From: Stropharia rugosoannulata
Taxonomy: Eukaryota > Basidiomycota > Agaricomycetes > Agaricales > Strophariaceae
Direction: 5' to 3'
DNA length: 64,000 nucleotides
NCBI GenBank assembly: GCA_028532985.1
Contig: JANCIK010000008.1
Location: 682,001-746,000 of the forward strand
Shown: piece by piece, positions 11,267 through 21,701 of the stretch
Layout of the letters: every line of letters begins with the position of its first letter
How positions within the stretch are numbered: the first letter of the stretch is position 1
The notes under the pieces: model-generated
What the model saw: the letters and a program-made list of their open reading frames with translations, nothing else
Told to the model about the DNA's origin: nothing
The model's database searches: none
Translations under genes and position numbers: made by a program

Positions 11267-13119
11267 ATGGAGACTCCAAAAACTTCGCAGTCTACCGATG
11301 TCGATTTGTCGGTCCTAGCTGAAATGCTCTCACATCTTCGCCAACTTAAAAGTGCCGAGTCTAGCGCGACTGATGGGAGTGATGATACTGCAACACAAGG
11401 CCATTCACGCTCAGAGCGCAGGGTATGTCTATATGCTGGACAATATGGGCGTTAGATTACGGATATCTTATCGTTGCCATGCAGATGGTCAGCCAACCTC
11501 TACTCCACCCTCAGAAAGGCCTTAGCCCTGAAGATTTAAAATCATTTGGAATCCGTAAGTACTGCTTGAATACGTCGATCTGTTCTCCGACGTAATGCTT
11601 GTAGAGTTTATACGTTACACATGGGTTGATTTCAGCAACGTCGTCCGCTTTCGTGTTCTTCCTCTTGGCTATTTCCATCAAGTACTTGCGACACGACAAG
11701 GTCGTATCTCTCTAGCTACTCCGTCCCTTGGACTAGTCTACACCTCTCTGGCAGAAGGCTTCGATGCCACTGGCGACCTCTATTTGACGCCCGATTTCTT
11801 GTCTGGAATAATGTTCTGTCCTTATGAGAAGCGCCATTCCAGCATTGCATGCATTTTAGAGCAGAAAACTCCCTATGTGACTAACAAAGGGAACCTCAAG
11901 CGACAGGCAAGTCCCTTATGTACCAAATCGGCCTTGCAAAGAGTAATCAGGTATGTGTCTTACGACATACCTTTCTATTATCTGAACCAAATCCACTGCA
12001 AGCCGCGCAGAGGGCGAAGCCGGAGTCCAGTTTCTGGTGGGCTTTGAGCTCGAATTTATCCTTCTCAAGGAAGATGACCCGCCAGTGCCTGTTGGAACAT
12101 TTCCATTCAGTAGCGCAGCCGCTCTAAGGGGTGGTGCTACTCATACCAAAGTAATGGAGCTTATTGGTCGCTCCGTGCTGGCTGCCAATATCGAGCTACA
12201 AATGTATCATGCTGAAGGAGGTCCCGGGCAGGTAGATCAAAACTCTTTACCTAGGGCTTGTGTCTGGAGTGCTGAATACGTTCATTTTTAGTATGAAGTT
12301 GTCACCGGTCCCTTACCTCCAGCTGACGCTGTAGATGCTCTCATACACACCCGAGAGATCATCTACAACACAGCCGCAGAGTTTGGCCTTCGTGCCACGT
12401 TTGCTCCTCGTGTCTTCCCTCATGGTATCGGAACTGGCGCTCACGCTCATATCTCAGTAAAGTCAGTGCGCGGGAAGAACGTGAAGAGTGAAAAAGAACT
12501 TGACAAATACGAAAAAGGATTTCTCGCCGGTATACTCGAGCATCTCCCAAGCATTGCTGCATTGACCCTTCCTATCCCGGCGTCTTACAAACGTGTCGGC
12601 GATGGCTCTTGGTCCGGTGGGACATATGTGTGCTGGGGAACGGACCATCGAGAATGTCCTATTCGTCTTACAGACCCAACTAATCCAGACAGCCGCCGAT
12701 TTGAGATGCGCTTCATGGACGGGACGGCGAACCCGTATCTCGCGATGGCTGGAATATTAGGAGCCGCGACGATTGGAATACTGAAAGACTATGAGCTGAA
12801 GATTGGGGACTGCCGTGGGCCTCAGTCAGCTGCGCAGATGACGGAGGCGGAACGTCAAGCACTGGGTATCACCAAGAGAATGCCTCTGAGCTGGGAAGAA
12901 GCACGAGCAAATCTTGCCGCAGACGAAGAGATCAAGAAGTGTATTCATCCCGAGACTGTAGAGAGGTTTTTATCCGTCAACAAGGTCTGTACCTCATGCT
13001 TGTTAGCTTCTAAGTATTCCCATTCTGATTTCCCGGTCATTTCTCAGGCACTAGCTCTTGCTCTTGACGAAGGAGACGACGAATCAGTAAAGCTGAAGAA
13101 GTTGATTGAATTGTACTGA
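11267..13119 (+). CDS. glutamine synthetase-like protein GS1 (FluG C-domain type)
   Basis: ATP-dependent ligase fold that joins ammonia or an amine to the gamma-carboxyl of glutamate. About 495 aa. The N-terminus (MET then Ser/Thr-rich) leads to a beta-grasp-like region, IRYTWVDFSNVVRFRVLP. The catalytic domain has GFELEFILL (metal ligand Glu), AEGGPGQYEVVTGP, a TFAPRVFPHGIGTGAHAHIS block (ATP/metal His), RRFEMRFMDGTANPYLAMA and a helical end EGDDESVKLKKLIELY. The HAHIS form instead of HxHxS of housekeeping GS is typical of the FluG/GS-III-like branch, so the acceptor is probably not simply ammonia. First of three tandem copies and, from its flank, the oldest position, directly after SDR2. 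Its 3' exon and last intron are nearly identical to those of GS2. Confidence 0.85.
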
Positions 13120-13291
13120 GAGGCATGGGTATGGCTCAGCAGGTCATATTACATACAGCTTAATCGCTTCGTTTTGCTGTTGGCCGTCCATATTCGGGTC
13201 TTGTAAGCCTGCAAGCCAGTTTAATGTGGCCAGGAAGCGACGGCTTTGGAGATAAGAAACTTCGAGGGGCTATAAATTTAGACTGATTCTC

Positions 13292-13326
13292 ATTGGCTTT
13301 GCACAGATGAGAGCTTCATATAAATG
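13292..13326 (+). promoter_or_regulatory. GS2 promoter: CCAAT-type box and TATA
   Basis: ATTGG at 13292-13296 and CATATAAATG at 13317-13326, followed by TCAAGGTAAAT. This block is shared with GS1 and GS3. The TATA lies 89 bp before the ATG at 13407. Confidence 0.5.
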
Positions 13327-13406
13327 TCAAGGTAAATTGACTGTGCGTCTTATAGCAGATTCGCTCTCGGATTGAGGCACACTTCATCCTCTTTCTTTTT
13401 ACTTGC

Positions 13407-15238
13407 ATGGACACCCCAACAGCTATGTACTCTCCCGATGTCGATCTTTCGGGACTAGCGGACATGCTAACTCACCTCCGCCAACAAATAGGCGAGGCTA
13501 CTGGCAGTGATGGAGGTGCTACGCAAGGTCGTTCAAAATCAGATCGCAAGGTCTGCATGTTTGCGGTACAATCGATTAAGGACATTTCTTTCTCAATCTA
13601 CCATTCAGGACGTCAGGAAGCCTCGCCTTGAGAAACGTCTTAGCCCGCAAGAAATGAAATCACTAGACATCCGTAAGTACTAACGCTGGCCTACATTGAT
13701 CTGCCATCCGATAATAAGCTGGCAGAATTCATACGTTACACATGGGTTAATTTCGCCAATGTCGTCCACTTTCGGGTTCTGCCTATCGGCTACTTTCACC
13801 AAGTGCTCACTAGCACACAACTTGGTCGAGTCAGCTTAGCCACTCCCTGCCTCGGGCGTGTGTTCCACACTTTGGCGGAGGGATTCAATGCAACGGGAGA
13901 CACCTATCTGACGCCCGATATGACTTCTGGAATAAGGTTCTGCACCTACGATAGACGTCATGCTAGTATCGCATGTGTCTTGGAGGAAAAGAATCCCGTT
14001 GCGACTCCAAAAGAGGATGTCAGACGCAGGTTAAGTCCGTTGTGTGCGAGGTCAGCTTTGCAGCGGGTAGTGAGGTACATATCTAGTTTTATTCGGTATT
14101 ATTATTATTTGAGCTGATTGAGCTCTGAGTCGAGCAAACGACGAAGCTGGAGTGGGGTTCCTTGTGGGCTTCGAGTTGGAATTTGTTCTCCTTAAACAAG
14201 ATGACCCACCAGTGCCCGTTGGAACATTTCCACCCAACAGTTCCGCCGCTCTGAGGAGTGGCGCCACTCATACCAAAGCACTGGAGCTCATGGCGCGCTC
14301 CATTATTGCCGCTGGAATTGACTTACAGATGTACCATGCTGAAGGAGGGCCTGGGCAGGTAAATGAATCTTTTTTACTCAAATTTATGTCTGAATGCTTT
14401 TCTGCTTTAGTTTGAAATTGTCACCGGTCCCTTAGATCCAATGGACGCCGTGGATACACTCATACATACTCGGGAGATCATTTACAATACAGCCGCAGCC
14501 ATGGGCCTCCGTGCCACATTTGCTCCCCGCGTCTTTCCCCGCGGAATCGGAACAGGAGCACACGCGCATATCTCAGTAAAATCCGTGCACGGGAAGAACG
14601 TGAAGAGTGAAAAAGAACTCGAAAAATACGAAAAAGGATTTCTCGCCGGTGTACTCGAGCATCTCCCAAGCATTGCTGCATTGACCCTTCCTATCCCGGC
14701 GTCTTACAAACGTGTCGGCGATGGCTCTTGGTCCGGCGGGACATATGTGTGCTGGGGTACGGACCATCGAGAATGTCCTATTCGTCTTACAGACCCAACT
14801 AATCCAGACAGCCGCCGATTTGAGATGCGTTTTATGGACGGGACAGCGAACCCATATCTCGCTATGGCCGGAATATTAGGAGCCGCGACGATTGGAATAC
14901 TGAAAGACTATGAGCTGAAGATTGGGGACTGCCGTGGGCCTCAGTCAGCTGCGCAGATGACGGAGGCGGAACGTCAAGCACTGGGTATCACCAAGAGAAT
15001 GCCTCTGAGCTGGGAAGAAGCACGAGCAAATCTTGCCGCAGACGAAGAGATCAAGAAGTGTATTCATCCCGAGACTGTAGAGAGGTTTTTATCCGTCAAC
15101 AAGGTCTGTACCTCATGCTTGTTAGCTTCTAAGTGTTCCTACTCTTACTCCCCGGTCATTTCTCAGGCACTAGCTCTTGGTCTTGACGAAGGAGACGACG
15201 AATCAGTAAAGCTGAAGAAGTTGATTGAATTGTACTGA
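13407..15238 (+). CDS. glutamine synthetase-like protein GS2
   Basis: Second tandem copy, same length, motifs and intron positions as GS1: FELEFVLL, AEGGPGQFEIVTGP, GTGAHAHIS, FEMRFMDGTANPYL, end KKLIELY. All GS metal- and ATP-binding positions visible in GS1 are kept, so it should be functional. Its sequence is a mosaic. From the start to the PGQ intron it matches GS3; the 52-nt intron at about 14359-14410 is identical in the two. From about 14900 to the stop it matches GS1, including the last intron (GTCTGTACCTCATGC...). This points to gene conversion or unequal crossing over within the array. A 1.9-kb element is inserted just 9 bp after its stop codon. Confidence 0.85.
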
Positions 15239-15491
15239 GGTCTATGGGCAGATAGTGTACCTGCAATGTGGTGTATAAGACGTACAGGGGAACGTCCCCA
15301 ATGTAGTCGAATGTCATATCCTGGGGGAATCCCCTGAACCACTGGCCCATGGCCGTTGAAGCGGCAGATTCTTGTCCAGGCCTCCCCCACTTTCCCCTTC
15401 CTGGTCCCCTTATAGTTTTCATACCGCTCACTCATTATTTTCCTTAGTATACCAGGCGTTCGTGCGCAGAGGGGCAGAGGGAAAAGGCCGC

Positions 15492-15594
15492 GAGGTGTGC
15501 GTGAGTGCGTGAGAGGTGCGTGTATGGTGAGTTATTTGCACTATGGTGAGTTATAGTGAGTTATTTGCACATTTATCACGCACTCACGCACCTC
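15492..15594. repeat. inverted and direct repeats inside the element
   Basis: GAGGTGTGCGTGAGTGCGTG at 15492-15511 is answered by its inverse at 15577-15594 with a 2-base gap. Between them GTGAGTTATTTGCAC occurs twice (15527-15541, 15556-15570). The array could be subterminal transposase-binding repeats or a hairpin. Confidence 0.55.
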
Positions 15595-16327
15595 CTCACG
15601 CACTGACACATACTAGCTATCCTCATGCATCTCACGCGCTTTGACATAGCCTTATGAACTTTCAGTCATGACTGTCCCAGGTCATTATACCATTACCAGT
15701 GTTTATGAATCCCTCAATCCTCCTCTGCTACGGTGTAGTGCTTAGAGATACATACTCTAGTACTCAGCACAGGTATGCCGTCCTTGGCACTTGTGGTGTA
15801 CGCAACAAGTAGGGGTAGTGTAATTCTGTAGAAAAAAGCTGTCCTCAGCAAATAAGTATGTCTTTGCTTTTTTCCTAACTGGTAAAGTGGGATCAGTTGA
15901 GGACGCTTAGGCATGAAATAATGTACTGTCGCTCAGGGCAAAATGGAGCTTCCCCCAATCAGTCTTGGACCAGAACGAGGCCGAAAATGTTCAGATTAAC
16001 GTGGCCGACCCTGCGCGACCGCATCCCGGCGCCCGCTGTGGCCGAAGATATCAAGACGTGTGGTGTTACGGGTACGGGCAAGGCTGAGTTCCAACACAGG
16101 TCGAGCGTTTACACGACGAAGGGGAGGGACTCCGAGTCGAAGGGCAAATACGCGTTGATTCGACAAAGAACCAACTACGGGAATGGTCTACGTATTTATC
16201 TAAGTCAAATTTATGTATGAGGGACAAAGGATAGATAACAAGGGAGACAGAATGAAAGAGTAAGAACAGTAAATGAATGTAAATTGCAGCCAAACTTTCT
16301 GTTGAAATTTCAACTTAACTGAGGCAT

Positions 16328-16352
16328 CAACGTTCAACGTTCAACGTTCAAC
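16328..16352 (+). repeat. short tandem repeat, unit CGTTCAA
   Basis: Three head-to-tail copies of a 7-bp unit inside the inverted-repeat element. Confidence 0.5.
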
Positions 16353-17291
16353 AGGCGCCGCAATTCGTGATGCTGTCAGTGTTGGTGCTGATTGACTTAT
16401 ATGCGAGCAGGCAACCGAAGCCCGTGCCAGTCGGACTTTGGCAAGTCAAAAACGTGGCTGGCGTTGAAGATGAGCAGGAACATTCGGACACCGCAACGGA
16501 CACTTCGATGCCAAAGAGGGCGCGGCCCTGCGCGGCCGCGGTACCTCCGTGAAGCCGAAGGGCAGGCGTGGACGTGAGGAGTCTGCACAGCCAAAGTCCC
16601 GCGCCCGCGCTCCCTCTGAAAAGCCCCCATCTCGTGCCCGTGCTCCATCGTATAGGCCCCAATCGGTCTCTCGTCGCTCGGAACGCTTACAAGGGAATTG
16701 AAGTTCAGTCGCATCCAATACAAATAGTTTGCCTGTACACACATTGTTACGAGAATTGTCTAATGTAGTAATGTAAAATTAAATAAACGAAAAGCCACAA
16801 CGCACTGGCTGATGGCCAATGACTATGATGTAAGATCAAATTAGTAAAGCATCATACTGGTCAATAACAAAATCTACAATATTGTCGGGCGCATTGACTA
16901 CTTTATACTGGATAAAAAATCATTTTATCATCGGCCTGCCTTACAGTGCGACAAGGCAATCCAGGGGATATCCCCCAAGTGTGTCATACACCTACACTAG
17001 GGTAGACCCATTTCGGGGAGGATGTCTGAACGACTGAGGGAGTTTCCCTGGACTATCTATGTTGACTACATGAGGAGCTTCCCAGGAGCGTAGTATGATA
17101 CAATGAAGTGTAACGACACTACCTGCTATGGTATGGTTCAATAGGTCGCATTACATATAAATTAATGGACCCGTTTTACTAGTGGGCCGTTCATCTTCGG
17201 TTCCTGCACGCTTGCAGGCCAATTTAATGTAATCGGGAGACAACATTTGACATAGGAGACTTCGACGAGCTATAACGTTAGATTGATTTTC

Positions 17292-17326
17292 ATTGGCTTT
17301 GAAAAAAAGGAAATTTAATATAAATA
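17292..17326 (+). promoter_or_regulatory. GS3 promoter: CCAAT-type box and TATA
   Basis: ATTGG at 17292-17296 and ATATAAATA at 17318-17326, followed by TCAAGGTAAATC as in GS1 and GS2. The ATG is at 17437. Confidence 0.5.
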
Positions 17327-17436
17327 TCAAGGTAAATCGTGTGCAGTGTGTATCTCAAGACTCATAGTAAACTCGCTCTCGGATTTCGACCCACTTCAAT
17401 CTCTTTCTTCTTTCTTGCATAGAGACCCCAACAGCT

Positions 17437-19263
17437 ATGCAGTCTCCCGATGTTGATCTTTTGGGACTAGCGGATATGCTCACACACCTCCGGCAACAAA
17501 GAGTCGGTCAGGCTACTTGCAACGGTCATGGAAGTGGTACGCAAGGACATGCAAAATCAGACTGCAAGGTGTGTATGTTTGCAGTACAATGCGGTTTAGA
17601 TTATGAACATTTTGCTCTCGATATACCATTCAGAACGTCAGGAAGCCTCGCCTTGAGAAAGGTCTTAGCCCGCAAGAAATGAAATCACTAGACATCCGTA
17701 AGTACTAACGCTGGCCTACATTGATCTGCCATCTGACAATATGATGTTGGCAGAATTCATGCGTTACACATGGGTTGATTTCGCCAATATCGTCCATTTT
17801 CTGGTTCTCCCTATCGGCTATTTCCGCCAAGTGCTCACTGGCACACAACTTGGTCAAGTCACTATAGCCACTTCCTCCCTCGGGCGTGTGTGCAACACTC
17901 TAGCGGAGGGATTCAATGCAACGGGAGCCACCTATCTAACGCCCGATATGACTTCTGGAATAAGGTTCTGCACCTACGATAGACATCATGCCAGTATCGC
18001 ATGTGTGTTGGAAGAAAAGAATCCTATTGCGACTCCAAAAGGGGATGTCAGACGAAGGTTAAGTCCGTTGTGTGCGAGGTCGGCTTTGCAGCGGGTAGTG
18101 AGGTACGTATCTAGTTTTATTCGGTACTATTATTGTCTAATCATAATGCGCTCTAAGTCGTGCAACCGACGAAGCTGGAGTGGAGTTCCTTGTGGGCTTC
18201 GAGCTCGAATTTGTTCTCCTTAAACAAGATGACCCGCCAGTGCCCGTTGGAACATTTCCATCCAACAGTTCCGCCGCTCTGAGGAGTGGCGCCACTCATA
18301 CCAAAGCACTGGAGCTCATGGCGCGCTCCATTATTGCCGCCGGAATTGACTTACAGATGTATCATGCTGAAGGAGGGCCTGGGCAGGTAAATGAATCTTT
18401 TTTACTCAAATTTATGTCTGAATGCTTTTCTGCTTTAGTTTGAAATTGTCACCGGTCCCTTAGATCCAATAGACGCGGTGGATACACTCATACATACTCG
18501 GGAGATCATTTACAATACAGCCGCAGCCATGGGCCTCCGTGCCACATTTGCTCCCCGCGTCTTTCCCCACGGAATCGGAACAGGAGCACACGCGCATATT
18601 TCAGTAAAGTCCGTGCACGGGAAGAACGTGAAGAGTGAAAAAGAACTCGAAAAATACGAAAAAGGATTTCTCGCCGGTGTACTCGAGCATCTCCCAAGCA
18701 TTGCTGCATTGACCCTTCCTATCCCGGCGTCTTACAAACGTGTCGGCGATGGCTCTTTGTCAGGCGGGACATATGTATGCTGGGGCACGGACCATCGAGA
18801 ATGTCCTATTCGTCTTATAGACTCAACTAATCCAGACAGCCGCCGATTTGAGATGCGCTTCATGGACGGGACAGCGAACCCGTATCTCGCGATGGCTGGA
18901 ATATTAGGCGCTGCGACGACTGGAATACTGAAAGACTATGAGCTGAAGATTGGGGACTGTTGTGGGCCTCAGTCAGCTGCGCAGATGACAGAGGCGGAAC
19001 GTCAAGCACTGGGTATCACCAAGAGAATGCCTCTGAGCTGGGAAGAAGCACGAGCAAATCTTGCCGCAGACGAAGAGATCAAGAAGTGTATTCATCCCGA
19101 GACTATAGAGAGGTTTTTATCCGTCAACAAGGTATGTATCTGCGCGCTACTCACACTATACATTGTTTTTCTAACTCCTGGTTGTTTACAGGCTCTGGCT
19201 CAGGGTCTTGACGAAGGAGACGATGAATCTGTAAAGCTAAAGAAAGTGATTGAACTGTACTGA
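17437..19263 (+). CDS. glutamine synthetase-like protein GS3
   Basis: Third tandem copy. The first two thirds are close to GS2 in exons and introns. The last intron (GTATGTATCTGCGCG...) is unrelated to that of GS1 and GS2, and the C-terminus ends KKVIELY. The GS core is kept: FELEFVLL, AEGGPGQFEIVTGP, PHGIGTGAHAHIS, FEMRFMDGTANPYL. It carries private changes in otherwise identical stretches: GDGSLSGG for GDGSWSGG, RLIDSTNP for RLTDPTNP, ATTGIL for ATIGIL, GDCCGP for GDCRGP. The Trp-to-Leu and Asp-Pro changes lie near the ATP/glutamate pocket, so specificity or activity may have drifted. It is convergent with the LodB-like gene, 466 bp between stops. Confidence 0.85.
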
Positions 19264-19729
19264 TGAGTCGGATATAGTCAAAGTAGATTAGAACCATAGA
19301 AACTCCGATGGTCTTGTTTTTCAGATGCTCAATAGAAATAGAACTATATGTTTGTTTAAACTGCATTCTTGTTGCGTTTCGCGCACTGTCTCGTAAATGC
19401 TGGGGCCAGTAGAAGTCAAGTAGGGATCAGTTAGAGGTCCGGTGATGCTTTGAGGTTCAAACTCCGCTTTTAGCATCAGTAGCTAACCGCTCGGGCAAGG
19501 CTGCAACAACTTCCACTTTCACGTTGCTTTCACGCTGCAAGTCAAGTGCCCAGCAAAACCATACACAAATTGCAAGGCGCAGAAGATGGTAAATGCGACG
19601 ACTCACTACGCGTATGCGACATAATACTGCGGACGTATGGCGCAATCTTACCATCGAGCAAGGGACATTTTATATCACTCAATAACGCTGTACGTGTTTT
19701 GCTAGAGAAAAACATGGATTTCAAAGAAT
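19264..19729. other. intergenic between GS3 and the LodB-like gene
   Basis: Convergent 3' ends. Overlapping short frames on both strands show no family pattern. It contains a tRNA-like A-box fragment that does not fold (see rejected list). Confidence 0.3.
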
Positions 19730-21023
19730 TTACCTGCCATATGCGCTCACTTCTTTCCAGAATTCTTCCTCCTTGAACCTTTGAACTACGTTATAATAGT
19801 ACTTTCGGTGTTGCACGTAGTCTTCGCGGATCGCGCCATACATGCCCTCGACACCTTCTTCAAATTGCTTCTCCGTTACATCACCCTCAAGGTGCCGAGC
19901 TAGCATCATGCCAGTGTACGTGCCGACCTCCAACGCGGTCACCATGCCCTGCGACGATAGAGGGTCGAATGCGACCGCAGCATCCCCCACCGCAACACAG
20001 CGCCTGTTTGAGTCACAAATCTTGTCGAGATAGGACGTTCCTGCAGCCGTACATTGTGGATAACCACCGCGAGCCTCCATTGTGTAGTCATTTTCGGCAA
20101 TTATCTGTGAGATGAGAGGTGCGGACGCCTGCAAGAGGTCGAGAAAGCCGTCGCGTCTGCGAGCTCTTTTTGCTGCGGGGTGGCTAGGGAGGGTATGGAA
20201 GGCGACCACTCTGGTACAAGGGGCTCGAGAAAGCAGCGAAGAGTAAAACCAGCCGTCTGCTGTAGCTTCAATGAGTGTACGGTTGTCGTTGTCACCTTCC
20301 GCGGGGTTTGTGAGGTCTGGCCCCACAAAGAGGGCGTAAAATGCCAACAGGGGGTCGGGAGTAATCGTTTTTCTTCCTAGCTAAGTGGACGCTCTGGGTG
20401 AGTGCTATATCTATCATCCACGAAAAGTTCTTACCTTCGTGGCTGCAGAAGCTTTGCGACCAGACGCATCAACCACCCACTTGGACCCAATCTTCATGGT
20501 CTGGTTGTCTACGCTCAACCCAATTTCCCTGTGATCTCCGGCATCCGTAACAGAAGTGACACGACCTTTGAGCAAGCATATCCTGTCATGTGCTTGGGAC
20601 GCTCGGACAATGGCCTCCCTCGAAGTTTCATCGAAAACTGCTCTGTCAAGATGCAAACCATGTCCGAATGGATTGAGAATCGCGTGCCTTTCTTCTAAAG
20701 TTGCACTAGCCCAAGCTGATGCATTCCCCGTACAGAGTCTATGAGTCCCTGAAGCAACTTGTCGACTAAGCGACTTGGATAGAGAAGGATCCAAGTGATG
20801 CAGTACTCGAATAGCTTCTGCTGGAAGTGACTCCCCGATCTCGAATCCTAGTCACCACACTGTCGCTGCTGAGATAGTCCTGAAGACTCACCTTGAAATT
20901 GGCGGGATCAGCATCATCGATTATCAAACATGATATCTGTCGACTGTATTTGAACAGGGATAGCGCGGCTGCGCATCCCGCTGGCCCTCCACCGACAATC
21001 ACAACTATACGAAGACATGACAA
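19730..21023 (-). CDS. LodB/GoxB-like FAD-dependent oxidoreductase
   Basis: Flavoprotein of the tryptophan-halogenase/monooxygenase fold. Three exons give about 395 aa. Seen: N-terminal VVIVGGGPAGCAAAL (FAD dinucleotide loop), an acidic LIIDD strand end, GESLPAEA rebuilt by splicing at about 20840-20890, WVVDASGRKA, and VGDAAVAFDPLSSQGMVTALEVG (second FAD motif). The AFDPLSSQG form is characteristic of LodB/GoxB. In bacteria those proteins hydroxylate the tryptophan that becomes cysteine tryptophylquinone in the LodA/GoxA oxidases. The next gene, divergent at 21702, encodes a LodA-like protein, so a cofactor-maturation role is strongly suggested by context. A halogenase Lys motif is not evident, which argues against a true halogenase. 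The two genes face apart across about 680 bp, allowing shared regulation. Confidence 0.8.
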
Positions 21024-21633
21024 CTTGGCCTTTACTGATATGTCTTAGCTCACCGTCGTACTCAGCGCTTTGCATGTCTATATCGGTTGGGTTATACAGA
21101 TGGCGAACACCCCTTCAGCAACCTTCAATGTTCGCGTCTTTGCCTTGTGACACCTTAATGTGGATGCCTACCTTAACTCAGCATCCCTTCTAGGAACAAA
21201 GCACAACTTCAACGCCGGTCATATTGTTATTCTCGTAACAGTCATGGGTTTGGATTTACATATCTGACATGAATCAAGTGCATTGCGGTGGAGATTCTAT
21301 CTTTGCAGCGCCACCTTGTAGCTCCGGTACCTCTTCGACGCCCAATAGCATTACGCGATTTTGATAAGGATGTCAAAGCGATGTCGCGAGCTAAGGAGCA
21401 ATCATTCAAGCTGTCATTGTCAGGCTTCTTATGTCGCTGACCCGGTATTTTGACCTATTATTACTGCATCCTGGTCGAAATGAGGTGCGGCATCGCAAAC
21501 GTTGTATCTCCAATCCATGATAATCAAGTAATATCAGGCAACCCATTCTCTCAGGACCGATTCTGAGCCCCCCGAAGAAGATGTCTGAATTGAAACGTTT
21601 CAACACTGGGGTGCACTGAGGTGCAAGTGCGGG

Positions 21634-21641
21634 GATATAAA
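21634..21641 (+). promoter_or_regulatory. TATA box of the LodA-like gene
   Basis: GATATAAA, about 60 bp before the ATG at 21702, within the divergent promoter region shared with the LodB-like gene. Confidence 0.5.
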
Positions 21642-21701
21642 GCCTGATCAGTGTTTGACATTTCTGCAGATCGACCGTCGACCTCTCGAAAACCGTCCAA
21701 C

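Larger units (their letters stand above)
15248..17126. mobile_element. non-autonomous DNA transposon with inverted termini, 1,879 bp
   Basis: Both ends carry imperfect inverted repeats of about 85-90 bp: left GCAGATAGTGT..., right ...ACACTACCTGC. The blocks ATGTAGTC and CTGGG.GAA recur in inverted order. TATGG flanks the element on each side (15243-15247, 17127-17131), a 5-bp target-site duplication. Removing the element and one TATGG gives a junction that aligns base for base with the GS1-GS2 junction near 13117-13145, an internal empty-site control. No intact transposase is visible. Short open frames at 15897-16220 and 16372-16702 (the latter Arg/Pro/Ala-rich) have no family pattern and may be captured or decayed sequence. 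The superfamily is not clear from the termini; a 5-bp duplication excludes TA- and TTAA-type elements. Confidence 0.7.

Noticed and set aside
16348..16768. Several overlapping frames with Arg/Pro/Ala-rich translations
   Set aside because: All frames are open because of local GC bias inside the inverted-repeat element; none shows a domain.
19440..19510. tRNA-Ser-like sequence on the minus strand (GCCCGAGCGGTTA and a TTTGAAC loop)
   Set aside because: The acceptor stem does not pair, the T stem has a mismatch and the anticodon arm is poor; at most a tRNA-like fragment.
20402..20698. 98-codon plus-strand frame
   Set aside because: Antisense of the LodB-like exon that carries the GESLP-to-WVVDASG region.
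19730..21023. Reading of the flavoprotein as a true tryptophan halogenase
   Set aside because: No clear halogenase catalytic Lys motif was seen, and the AFDPLSSQG form plus the adjacent LodA-like gene fit LodB/GoxB better.
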